NCBI RefSeq assembly: GCF_011634775.1
Contig: NZ_JAALXT010000004.1
Coordinates: 1 to 64,000 of the forward strand
Reading direction: 5' to 3'
DNA: 64,000 bases
Source of the DNA: Thalassoroseus pseudoceratinae
Lineage (GTDB): Bacteria; Planctomycetota; Planctomycetia; Planctomycetales; Planctomycetaceae
The stretch's first letter is position 1, and each line of letters begins with the position of its first letter. Shown here one piece after another: positions 27,899 to 36,245 of the stretch. The notes beneath the pieces were generated by a model. That model searched no databases. It saw nothing but the letters and a program-made list of their open reading frames with translations, and had not been told where the DNA came from. Both the position numbers and the translations under genes were made by a program.

Positions 27899-28948
27899 AT
27901 GGTTAATATCGGCATCGTGGGTATCGGGTTCATGGGTTACACCCACTTCACCGCCGCCGAACATCTCAACGGTGGGCGAGTCACTGCCATTTGCACACGA
28001 AGTCAGAAGAAACTCGACGGTGATTGGACGGGAATTCAAGGCAACTTCGGGCCACCGGCAGGGCAGGTCGATACGTCGAATCTCAAGAAGTTCACTGACT
28101 ATCATGACATGCTGGCTGACCCAGAGATTGACCTCATCGACATCTGTCTGCCGCCGGACATGCACGAAGAAGTCGCCGTCGCAGCCGCCAAAGCAGGCAA
28201 AGCGGTGTTCGTTGAGAAGCCGATCGCCGTCGATCTGGGTGCGGCCGAACGGATGGTTGCCGCCGCGAACGAAGCGAACGTCCCACTCATGGTCGGACAA
28301 GTGCTCCCGTTCTTTCCTCAATTCCGCTGGGCTGCCGACGCCGTTCGGAATGGGCACTATGGGAAACTGAAAGCGGCTCATTTCCGTCGGGTGATCTGCC
28401 CGCCAAACTGGTCGGACGACATGAGCGACTTCCGCAACCTCGGCGGATGGGGAATTGATCTTCACATCCACGACAACCATTTCCTTTCGCTACTCTGCGG
28501 CGTTCCGAAAGCGGTCTTCTCGCGGGGGATGCTCGTTGATGGATTCGTGAACCACGTTCACTCTCAGTACATCTACGACACACCGGATCTTGCGGTCTCC
28601 TGTGTTGCGGGTGGTATCGCCGCTCAAGGGTTGCAGTTTGCTCATGGGATCGAACTGTACTTGGAAGAAGCGACGATTATGTATTCTGCTGGAACTGTCG
28701 GCGGTGAATGGGTGATTGATCGTCCACTGTCCCTGATTCTCCAAGACGGCACTGTCACCGAACCGGAACTCACCGGCGGAACCGAGTGGTACTCGGCATT
28801 TACCGCCGAACTCCAAGCCGCCGTAGACGGTCTTCAATCCAAGTCGACACCGCGAGCACTCAGTGGCGACCTCGCACTCGATGCCCTCAAACTCTGTTAC
28901 GCAGAAGCTGACAGCATCGCCAAGAATGAGGTCATCACCCTCAGCTAG
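27899..28948 (+). CDS. Gfo/Idh/MocA family oxidoreductase (cytoplasmic)
   Basis: A 349-residue oxidoreductase with a Rossmann start IGIVGIGFMGYTHF and the family's VFVEKPIAVD motif with the catalytic Lys. The C-terminal substrate domain has WGIDLHIHDNHF. No Tat or Sec signal is present, unlike the exported member at 13510. Likely substrates are sugars or inositols with NAD(P), but the sequence alone does not define them. GGAAGAAAG precedes the start at 27899; earlier in-frame codons are not family-like. It follows the C1-pathway gene by 107 bases on the same strand. Confidence 0.88.
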   Translation: MVNIGIVGIGFMGYTHFTAAEHLNGGRVTAICTRSQKKLDGDWTGIQGNFGPPAGQVDTSNLKKFTDYHDMLADPEIDLIDICLPPDMHEEVAVAAAKAGKAVFVEKPIAVDLGAAERMVAAANEANVPLMVGQVLPFFPQFRWAADAVRNGHYGKLKAAHFRRVICPPNWSDDMSDFRNLGGWGIDLHIHDNHFLSLLCGVPKAVFSRGMLVDGFVNHVHSQYIYDTPDLAVSCVAGGIAAQGLQFAHGIELYLEEATIMYSAGTVGGEWVIDRPLSLILQDGTVTEPELTGGTEWYSAFTAELQAAVDGLQSKSTPRALSGDLALDALKLCYAEADSIAKNEVITLS

Positions 28949-29017
28949 CGTCGTGGTACAATTGTCACACGTGTCACACCATTCCGGGTCACAGTTGAAA
29001 CAAGGACTGAAAATGCC

Positions 29018-29980
29018 ATGAGTCAGTTCGACGATTTTGATGACGACGAAAATGGCCCGGAGTGGTGGGAACCGCCGGAGGAAGTCGTGACACATGCCGG
29101 AACAGAAATCCCGGTAACGATGATTTTCTTCGAGCCACCACCTGCAGAAATTGGCAAAGTCCTCAGTGCTTGGTCGAGTTTAAAAGAAGGCAAGGAACCA
29201 CATTCGGGACTAGTCCAACTATTGATCGTGGGAATGGTGGCGATTGGAATCACACTGGCATTGCTAGTCATCGCGGCAGCAACCTTCGGTGGCCTTGATC
29301 CTGACGTCGTCTATATTTCTATTGGATTCGGTTTGCTAGCCGGCATCATCACCTACTTTGTATCCATTTTCCGCCATCAATGCAGTTATGTGGGTGAGCA
29401 GGGTGTTGCAATTCTAAAAATCCGAGGAGACTGGGATTCAGAAATCAAAGAACAACTACTGCTATTTGAAGACGCCGTTAGTCTCAATGCGGCTCAAACC
29501 CGTAATTACACAAACGGAATCTACACAGGCACAAGCTATGATTTCACTTGGAAGAACGGTGCCGGCGAACGGCTAATGCGACTCAATGGCAACTACCATT
29601 CTAAGACCGGGAACCCGAAAGAGAAATCGCCGTTCCACTTGGCTCGCATGGCAGAACACGCATGGAACATCCATCTGACCGATCGTTTGCAAGACGAACT
29701 TGATGAATATGGCTATGTCGAGTTTCTTGTGAACAAAAAAGATGCCGTCCGTGTCGGACCACAGTTCATTGAGTTCTGTTTCAAAGGACGCACCGAACGT
29801 GTCCCGGCTCATGCCATCAAGAATCTTTCGATCAATAACGGGATATTCGCGATTCATACAAATGAAGCGAAATGGTTTAGTTCGAAAGGTAAGTTTTCGT
29901 TTAACTACAGCAGTCTAGCAAACGCCGGCATGTTCATTTTCTCACTAGAACGATTGCTGGGTTACGAGTTCAGCGACTAA
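29018..29980 (+). CDS. Two-pass membrane protein of unknown function
   Basis: A 320-residue protein with a strongly acidic N-terminus (DDFDDDENGPEWWEPPEEV), two hydrophobic helices (about 67-90 and 97-115) and a large C-terminal region. The latter has alternating strands and basic residues (FRHQCSYVGEQGVAILKIRGDWD near 120-142). The topology suggests that the acidic end and the C-terminal domain both face the cytoplasm. The family is not recognised. AAGGA lies ten bases upstream. The gene seems more AT-rich than its neighbours by eye, a possible sign of separate history. It is flanked by genes on the same strand but with spacers of 70 and 93 bases. Confidence 0.6.
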   Translation: MSQFDDFDDDENGPEWWEPPEEVVTHAGTEIPVTMIFFEPPPAEIGKVLSAWSSLKEGKEPHSGLVQLLIVGMVAIGITLALLVIAAATFGGLDPDVVYISIGFGLLAGIITYFVSIFRHQCSYVGEQGVAILKIRGDWDSEIKEQLLLFEDAVSLNAAQTRNYTNGIYTGTSYDFTWKNGAGERLMRLNGNYHSKTGNPKEKSPFHLARMAEHAWNIHLTDRLQDELDEYGYVEFLVNKKDAVRVGPQFIEFCFKGRTERVPAHAIKNLSINNGIFAIHTNEAKWFSSKGKFSFNYSSLANAGMFIFSLERLLGYEFSD

Positions 29981-30073
29981 TCGTTTCGACATTCAATTTA
30001 ACATTGAACCAACGTGTCGAATCATCCACCATTCGATGCAATCACACGCATCAAACGAATATAGTTTTGACAT

Positions 30074-30913
30074 ATGTTAGAGAATCTTCCGCTGCTTACT
30101 TTGCAGCATAAAGCTTTGACCATTGAAGGCTACTCACGAGCGGCGGTCCAAACGTATTGGCGGATTCCGGAACTAAAACTCGGGTTCGACCTGGGTGCTA
30201 GTCCTTGGGCATTCATGGGAACCGGTACTTATTTCATCTCACACTCGCACTTAGATCACATGGCGGCGTTGCCGGTGCTCGTTGCTCGACGAAAAATGAT
30301 GAAGATGGAACCACCGACCATCTACGTCCCCGCCGAAGTCGTCGAGAATGTCACTCGAATGCTCCGCGCGTGGCAGAAGCTCGATCGTGGGCGGATGCTC
30401 TGTGAACTCGTGGGAGTCTCGCCTGGTGATGAAATTGAACTTTCTCGCGAGCATGTCGTCACAGTTTTTGAGACAACACACACGGTCCCGAGTGTCGGTT
30501 TTCTTGTGTGGGATCGTCGTCGAAAACTCAAGACGGAATATCAAGGTTTACCGCAGGATCAAATTCGTGACATTCGACTCTCAGGGGAAGATGTCAGCGA
30601 GGAGGTTCGCGTTCCGTTAGTGTGTTATACCGGGGATACATCGCCAGCCGGTCTTGATAGTGACCCGGCGGTCTACGAAGCTCAAGTCTTGATTACAGAG
30701 ATGACTTTCTTCCGACCGGAACACCGCAAAGAGAAAATTCATAAGCACGGTCACACCCACCTCGATGACATTCTCGAGCGAGCCGATCGTTTCCAAAACG
30801 AATTGATCATTCTCTCGCACTTCAGCACTCGCTATCACGAGCGGCAAGTGAAACGAGCCGTGGAAAAACGCCTACCGCCGCAACTGCAAGACCGAATTCA
30901 CATGTGGATGTAA
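30074..30913 (+). CDS. RNase Z-like MBL-fold hydrolase
   Basis: A 279-residue metallo-beta-lactamase-fold protein. The zinc motif HSHLDH appears in [18 protein letters not shown] near residue 57-62, a conserved VCYTGDT near 187-193 provides the bridging Asp, and a late HFSTRY (near 256-261) matches the RNase Z-type C-terminal His motif. True RNase Z matures tRNA 3' ends, and this protein has the same core. Its flexible arm, the tRNA-binding exosite, is not evident, so tRNA processing is likely but not certain. The Ser/Thr kinase gene begins three bases after its stop, implying translational coupling. Confidence 0.8.
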   Translation: MLENLPLLTLQHKALTIEGYSRAAVQTYWRIPELKLGFDLGASPWAFMGTGTYFISHSHLDHMAALPVLVARRKMMKMEPPTIYVPAEVVENVTRMLRAWQKLDRGRMLCELVGVSPGDEIELSREHVVTVFETTHTVPSVGFLVWDRRRKLKTEYQGLPQDQIRDIRLSGEDVSEEVRVPLVCYTGDTSPAGLDSDPAVYEAQVLITEMTFFRPEHRKEKIHKHGHTHLDDILERADRFQNELIILSHFSTRYHERQVKRAVEKRLPPQLQDRIHMWM

Positions 30914-30916
30914 AAC

Positions 30917-32665
30917 GTGACTTCAAACTCCCAGACCGATCGGGATGATGAATCAGACCGAGAAGCCGTTCTTTGGAATCTCTTGGAATCGTTGCTGACC
31001 AGCCACGGTGATCGCCAACCGGATTGGTCGCAAGTCGCGACGGAGCACTCGGAATACGTCAATGAGTTGCGGGAGTTGTACGCCACGGCAATGGTGGCGG
31101 AGGAATTTGGGAAGCTCGCAAATTCCGATGCCCAAGAAACCATCAGTGTTTCGCCTCCGATCTCGACTTCATCGGACGGGGCAGGGCGTGTTCACGTTCT
31201 GCCAGACGTTTCGCTGGGCTGTATCGGCGACTACGAGTTGCTAGAGGAGATCGGGCGTGGGGGAATGGGCGTGGTGTTCCGGGCTCGGCAGATCAGTCTC
31301 GATCGGATTGTCGCACTCAAGATGATCCTGCAAGGAAACTTGGCGTCGGAGGAAGAGCTGACCCGGTTTCGGTCTGAAGCCGAGGCCATTGCCAAGCTCG
31401 ACCACCCTCATATCGTGCCGATCTATGAGGTTGGTGAGTGGGAAGGGCAGCCGTTCTTCAGCATGCGATACGTGGACGGCCCCACGCTCTCGCAGCGGTT
31501 GATCGACGGTCCATTGTCGAATCGCGAGGCAACGGAACTCATGGTGCCGATTTGCGAAGCGATTGAGCATGCGCATCGTCAAGGAATTCTGCACCGGGAC
31601 TTGAAGCCATCCAATATTCTTTTGGATCGGCAAGGGCGACCGTTTATCACGGATTTCGGGCTCGCGAAACAGTTTTCGAGACCTTCGGACGTCACCGCCC
31701 ATCGTGAGCCGAGTCTCACGGAGAGCGGAGCCATTCTTGGAACCCCCTCGTACATGGCTCCTGAGCAAGCCGCCGGTCGACGCGGAGAAATCGGCCCGGC
31801 GTCAGACGTTTACAGCCTCGGAGCCATTCTCTATGCGATGCTCACCAGTCGTGCACCATTCCAAGCTGCGTCACCGGTTGACACGGTTTTGCTGGTCCTC
31901 GAGCAAGACCCGCTGCCACCGCGTTTGCTGAACAAAGGAGTGGATTCCGACTTGGAAATGATCACCCTCAAATGCTTGCAGAAACCAACCGATCTACGCT
32001 ACCCCTCCGTCGATTCGCTCAAGCGTGACTTAGAGTCTGCCCAGCGTGGGGAGGTACCGTCTGTGCGGTCGTCCCATTTCACGCAGGTGCTCAGTCGAAT
32101 GTTTCGTGAAACGCACCATGCTGGCATCTTGGAAAACTGGGGCCTGCTATGGATGTGGCATAGTCTGGTGCTGTTCGGGTTGTGCGTGGTGACAAACGGT
32201 TTTCAGCTTGCCAACGTGACCGCTCGCTGGCCGTACGTGACTTTATGGACGCTGGGGCTGGGAATTTGGGCGGCCTGCTTTTGGAGTTTGCGTCATCTGG
32301 CCGGGCCGGTCACGTTTGTCGAACGTCAGGTGGCGCACGTGTGGGCGGGAGCAATCGGCGTCAGCTCGTTTCTGTTTTGGGTGGAAGCCGTGCTTGAGTT
32401 GCCAGTGCTGTCGATGTCTTGCGTCCTGCCGCTGATCGCAGCCATGGTCTTTATGGTCAAAGCTGGCATTCTCTCGGGGCATTTTTATGTCCAAGCGTTG
32501 ATCATGTATTTCTCTGCCGTCGTGATGGCGGGATTGCGGATGCTCTCCGAATCACACGGTTGGCCGGATCTCAGTTTGACCTTCTACGGCCTGGTGTCCG
32601 CCGGATGCTTTTTCGTTCCCGGCTGGAAGTATTGGAAGCAACGTCAACGCGGTGAATCCGATTGA
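30917..32665 (+). CDS. Membrane-bound Hanks-type serine/threonine protein kinase
   Basis: A 582-residue kinase. After an N-terminal ~95-residue region the catalytic domain shows a glycine loop EIGRGGMGVVFRA, the ATP Lys in VALKMIL (134), the loop HRDLKPSN (226-233), DFG (246-248) and the MAPEQ activation-segment end. About five hydrophobic segments follow (about 408-575), so it is anchored in the cytoplasmic membrane with the kinase inside. It should phosphorylate Ser/Thr of target proteins, with unknown input. The GTG start at 30917 lies three bases after the RNase Z-like gene's stop, and its C-terminus converges with an ECF sigma gene. Confidence 0.92.
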   Translation: MTSNSQTDRDDESDREAVLWNLLESLLTSHGDRQPDWSQVATEHSEYVNELRELYATAMVAEEFGKLANSDAQETISVSPPISTSSDGAGRVHVLPDVSLGCIGDYELLEEIGRGGMGVVFRARQISLDRIVALKMILQGNLASEEELTRFRSEAEAIAKLDHPHIVPIYEVGEWEGQPFFSMRYVDGPTLSQRLIDGPLSNREATELMVPICEAIEHAHRQGILHRDLKPSNILLDRQGRPFITDFGLAKQFSRPSDVTAHREPSLTESGAILGTPSYMAPEQAAGRRGEIGPASDVYSLGAILYAMLTSRAPFQAASPVDTVLLVLEQDPLPPRLLNKGVDSDLEMITLKCLQKPTDLRYPSVDSLKRDLESAQRGEVPSVRSSHFTQVLSRMFRETHHAGILENWGLLWMWHSLVLFGLCVVTNGFQLANVTARWPYVTLWTLGLGIWAACFWSLRHLAGPVTFVERQVAHVWAGAIGVSSFLFWVEAVLELPVLSMSCVLPLIAAMVFMVKAGILSGHFYVQALIMYFSAVVMAGLRMLSESHGWPDLSLTFYGLVSAGCFFVPGWKYWKQRQRGESD

Positions 32666-32676
32666 CACCCAGGCGG

Positions 32677-33306
32677 TCAAACGCCATCCATTTGGAGGAT
32701 GATGCGAAGTTTCTCGCGGAGTTCTACACGGCCACGGTGAATCCGGCTGCGGACGGTGCCAATCGGGCAACCTACGATTTCCGCGATTTCCTCGTAACTG
32801 AGATTCTCCATCTCTTTGAGGACCAACACCTCTCGGTATTCCTCGGACAACTCCGCAAGGGCTCGGCGGACCTGCGTCTGTTGTTCAGCGAGTTCCATAG
32901 AGTGTGACGGATGAGCTTCCGGATGGAAATCGGTTGGATCGACGCCGGCTTTCTCACGAGCGGCATCCAACGAAGTCGTCGCTCGGCGTTTTTTGCGTTT
33001 TCGGCTGACGAGTACGTTGTACGCAATCCGGAACAGCCAAGAATAAAACGCCGATTCGCCGCGAAAGGTGTCCAACTTTGTGAACGCCAACACGAACGCC
33101 TCCTGAGAGATGTCGCGGGCATCTTCCGTCGACCCGAGCATCTTGGCGAGCGTGTTGTGAAGTCGGTTTTGGTGGCGCAGCACCAAGTCCCCGAACGCTT
33201 CGGTTCGGCCATTCAAACATTCCGTGATCAGTCGCTGGTCGTCGGCGTTCACGGGAACCGTTGCGAAACTACAGGAATCTCCAGACGAATTGTGGTCGCG
33301 GCCCAC
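32677..33306 (-). CDS. ECF-type sigma-70 family RNA polymerase sigma factor
   Basis: A 209-residue sigma factor. Region 2 reads LVLRHQNRLHNTLAKMLG and EDARDISQEAFVLAF with SWLFRIAYNVLVSRKRKK. Region 4 reads LSEEYREVLVLKEMENLSYEEIAEIVGCPIGTVRSRIHRGR, a clear helix-turn-helix. It resembles RpoE-type ECF factors. GGCGGA lies six bases before the GTG at 33306; an in-frame GTG at 33252 is an alternative start. It is convergent with the Ser/Thr kinase gene (12-base gap). No anti-sigma gene is adjacent, and the kinase could be a functional partner, which is a guess from position only. Confidence 0.93.
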   Translation of the reverse strand: MGRDHNSSGDSCSFATVPVNADDQRLITECLNGRTEAFGDLVLRHQNRLHNTLAKMLGSTEDARDISQEAFVLAFTKLDTFRGESAFYSWLFRIAYNVLVSRKRKKRRATTSLDAAREKAGVDPTDFHPEAHPSHSMELAEQQTQVRRALAELSEEYREVLVLKEMENLSYEEIAEIVGCPIGTVRSRIHRGRVELREKLRIILQMDGV

Positions 33307-33485
33307 TCGATTCCGCCAGAGCGTAAGTTGATATTTTGATGGACTCAGTCATTCACTCGTCGTTACCGAAGCTATCGTCTCCTCGCCAGAGAATACTGTC
33401 AAGGAGTCCGCGTTTGAACGCCGCAGTCGACTCGTCTCCACCCATAAGGAACAGTGCAAATCGGCAAAATACGAATAACGTGTCA

Positions 33486-35069
33486 CTAGGTAGACGTTCC
33501 AACAGCCGGTTTCTTGATCACATTTTCGGACGATGGTGCGAAAATTCGCGAAGTTGTTAACTTGCCAGGGCGATTTAGCAACCAAGCAGTGTACACAACC
33601 CCAGAAACAAACATCGTCACACTAACCCACTGAGAGATGGTGAGAGAAGTCCCGAACTTGCCCATTTCATCACCGCGTAGATACTCAATGATGAATCGTG
33701 CAATCGGGTACAGAAGCATCCCAACCGAAAGCACCAAACCGTTGCGGGTCCGGTAACGGAACACCACCAAGGCCACGCAGCAAAGCATCAACGCATTGAT
33801 CGTGCTATAGATTTGTGACGGTTGTAGCATCATGACCGAGGTGGAATCAGGACTGAGGAATCCACGGTGCACCAATGCCATATCCGGCACGCTGCCCATC
33901 GGAAATTGAATTGCCCAGGGAAGTTCGCAGCGATCGCCGTAACAGCATCCGTTCATCAAGCAGCCTAACCGACCGAAGGCCAACGCCAAGAAGAATGCAG
34001 GAACCGCGATATCCGCGAGTAACAACGGACTGACCTTCTGTTTCCAGCAGTACCAGATCATCGCGCTCGAACCGGCGATCACACCACCGAGCAGGACCAG
34101 TCCACCTTCTTGCAGTTGAAACGGTGCGAACAGAAGTTCCGTTCCCGTTTTTCCGCCAAAGACTCGGTCACTGTATTGGACGATATAGAACAACCTTCCA
34201 CCGACAATTCCCGCCAACAACCCAAAGACACCAATATCCCAGATAAATTCGCGAGGAATTCCGACTCGTGTGGCCAATCGCGAAGCCAACACCATACAGA
34301 GCACAAATCCAATGAACAGCATAAACCCATAACCGTAAATCGGCAGGGATTGCGGAAACGTCTTCGCGATCCGGCTCATGCGAAACGCTTCGTTTCCTTG
34401 ATACAATTGAATTCGTTCACGAATTTCTGCCAGACCGATTGACGTATTCGGCGAGTACGAAGCAATGTTCGCCGCTTTTCGTTCTGACGCAATTGCGTTC
34501 TCGAAGTCCCCCTGATCCGCGTATGCGGCGGCCAACGTATCGTACATCCTTGCTGTTTGCACGCGGCCAATTTCGATCGCTCGCCGAGCGGCTTGTAAGG
34601 CACGTTCTCCATCGCGAATTTCCGGATCCGGAGCCGTCGCCAACAACCATCCTAACCGCTGATAACCTTCCGCGAGATTCGGAGCCGATTTGATTGACTC
34701 GGCATAGTCATCATGAGCGGCTTGGTAATCTCGTAACGCGAGTTGTGTATCACCACGGACGATCAATAGCTCAGCCATCGGCACGCCATTCATTGCCGAC
34801 TCCATCGCCACAGATGTCTCAGCCAGCTTCTGATGGAGAGATTTAGTCGCCCAGGCGGGAGCTTTGATGATCACCATCGCCCCGACAACCCAAATCACGA
34901 CTGGTACACCAAGCGTTTGGAGATCAAGTTGCTTCCGGTATTGCCACAGCCGAATCAGGCCATACAAAACCCACAGTAGCAGCACCAGGCCCACACCGAA
35001 CAATGGCAGTTCCCAGGAACCAAGCGGAATTCCCACGTCAATCGGAATTCGAAATAACGTTTGTCGCAT
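33486..35069 (-). CDS. lgt: Prolipoprotein diacylglyceryl transferase with a TPR-like N-terminal region
   Basis: The 527-residue protein is about twice the normal Lgt length. Residues 1-70 hold two membrane helices. Residues ~100-215 form tetratricopeptide-like repeats (for example DTQLALRDYQAAHDDYAESI and TLAAAYADQGDFENAIAS). The C-terminal ~290 residues are Lgt: IYGYGFMLFIGFVL, EGGLVLLGGVIAG, AFGRLGCLMNGCCYG and YPIARFIIEYLRGDE. The enzyme moves diacylglycerol from phosphatidylglycerol to the lipobox Cys of prolipoproteins in the cytoplasmic membrane. The Lgt catalytic Arg is kept in the GRLGC motif. The TPR region may bind partners. It lies downstream of panC and der on the same strand. 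Confidence 0.92.
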   Translation of the reverse strand: MRQTLFRIPIDVGIPLGSWELPLFGVGLVLLLWVLYGLIRLWQYRKQLDLQTLGVPVVIWVVGAMVIIKAPAWATKSLHQKLAETSVAMESAMNGVPMAELLIVRGDTQLALRDYQAAHDDYAESIKSAPNLAEGYQRLGWLLATAPDPEIRDGERALQAARRAIEIGRVQTARMYDTLAAAYADQGDFENAIASERKAANIASYSPNTSIGLAEIRERIQLYQGNEAFRMSRIAKTFPQSLPIYGYGFMLFIGFVLCMVLASRLATRVGIPREFIWDIGVFGLLAGIVGGRLFYIVQYSDRVFGGKTGTELLFAPFQLQEGGLVLLGGVIAGSSAMIWYCWKQKVSPLLLADIAVPAFFLALAFGRLGCLMNGCCYGDRCELPWAIQFPMGSVPDMALVHRGFLSPDSTSVMMLQPSQIYSTINALMLCCVALVVFRYRTRNGLVLSVGMLLYPIARFIIEYLRGDEMGKFGTSLTISQWVSVTMFVSGVVYTAWLLNRPGKLTTSRIFAPSSENVIKKPAVGTST

Positions 35070-35127
35070 GGTGGGAGTGCTTCCGTTCTATGGTTAGCTG
35101 AAGTCAATCCGAGGGGCGGTCACTGTG

Positions 35128-36000
35128 TTAGGAAAGATGAATGAGTCGATTGTCGATCAAACGGGTCTGTCCGACCCGAGCCGCAACCAACGCCACCATC
35201 TCAAGTTGAGCTTCGGTCAACTCGATCAATGTATGGGGATCAGCAATGGTGGCGTAGTCGAGGTTAACTTGAGGATCGCCCCGGAATCGATCGTGCATCG
35301 CTTGTCGGACACGCGAAACATCGGTTTCGCCCGCTGCAAGCTGATCGTCCGCGAGTTGCAATGACTCCGAAAGAATCAATGCCGACCGTCGCTCGTCAGG
35401 AGAGAGGTAGACATTTCGACTGCTCAACGCGAGTCCGTCCGCCTCACGGACGGTCTCGACGGTTTCGATCTCGATTGGCAAATTCAAATCCCGGACCATT
35501 CGCCGAATGATCAACTGTTGCTGATAGTCCTTCCGACCGAAAAACGCCACATCCGCCGGAGCAATCGAAAAGAGTTTTAACACGACCGTCGTCACGCCAT
35601 CGAAGTGGTCCGGACGATGGGCACCTTCCCACACCCGAGCCAACTTCCCAACAGAAACCGTCGTCTGAAACTCTGGCGGATACATGACTTCGGGCGTCGG
35701 ATGGAAGATGACGTCGACACCAGCGGCCCGGCACTTTTCCAGATCGTCTTGAAAGGGACGCGGATATTGCTCCAAGTCTTCCTGCGGCCCGAACTGCGTG
35801 GGATTGACGAAAATCGTGACGACGACAAAATCGCACGTCTTCCGAGCTTCCTCGACCAACCGCAGATGCCCCGCGTGCAACGCTCCCATCGTCGGCACCA
35901 ACCCGACGCGTTCGCCTTGCCGCTGAGCCGACAAAATCCGAGCCCGCACAGCATCCGGCTGCTCAAGCACCATCAGTTCACGTGATTCGGCATCGGACAT
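35128..36000 (-). CDS. panC: Pantoate--beta-alanine ligase
   Basis: A 290-residue enzyme of the cytidylyltransferase-like HIGH superfamily. PTMGALHAGHL (36-46) is the ATP-binding motif, FVNPTQFGPQEDLEQYPR is the pantoate-binding stretch, and GRKDYQQQLIIRRMVRDL and GLALSSRNVYLS are typical family segments. It joins pantoate and beta-alanine with ATP to form pantothenate. Length is normal. It stands downstream of der and upstream of lgt on the minus strand. No panB or panD is seen nearby. Confidence 0.95.
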   Translation of the reverse strand: MSDAESRELMVLEQPDAVRARILSAQRQGERVGLVPTMGALHAGHLRLVEEARKTCDFVVVTIFVNPTQFGPQEDLEQYPRPFQDDLEKCRAAGVDVIFHPTPEVMYPPEFQTTVSVGKLARVWEGAHRPDHFDGVTTVVLKLFSIAPADVAFFGRKDYQQQLIIRRMVRDLNLPIEIETVETVREADGLALSSRNVYLSPDERRSALILSESLQLADDQLAAGETDVSRVRQAMHDRFRGDPQVNLDYATIADPHTLIELTEAQLEMVALVAARVGQTRLIDNRLIHLS

Positions 36001-36147
36001 AGAAGGTTTTGATTCTGGAGAAAATTAGAGCCCGCAATGCCGGAATTTTAGCCGGTTCGATCGTTCGAGGAAACACCACGTGTGCCACTGGCAACTTCTT
36101 TACAAGTGGCGTCCTAAGAGTCAAACACACCATCACCCCAGTCGTAG

Positions 36148-36203
36148 GGTGCGTCATGACGCACCTCTTTTCCACGCGGAATCATGGTGCGTCACGACGC
36201 ACC
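36148..36203. repeat. Pair of short palindromes, GGTGCGTC-type
   Basis: Two copies of an 18-base element: 36148-36165 (GGTGCGTCATGACGCACC, a perfect palindrome) and 36186-36203 (GGTGCGTCACGACGCACC, differing by one base). The region also has a repeated CATCACCCCAG at 36131 and 36221. The elements lie in the 245 bases between der and panC, where no gene is seen. They look like mobile or regulatory dispersed palindromes, not a terminator. Confidence 0.6.
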
Positions 36204-36245
36204 CGACAAATTCTTCATACCATCACCCCAGGCTTCATCACCTCA

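Noticed and set aside
30917-33306. Kinase and convergent ECF sigma factor as a two-component-like pair
   Set aside because: They are convergent with no shared transcript, and position alone does not support a functional link.
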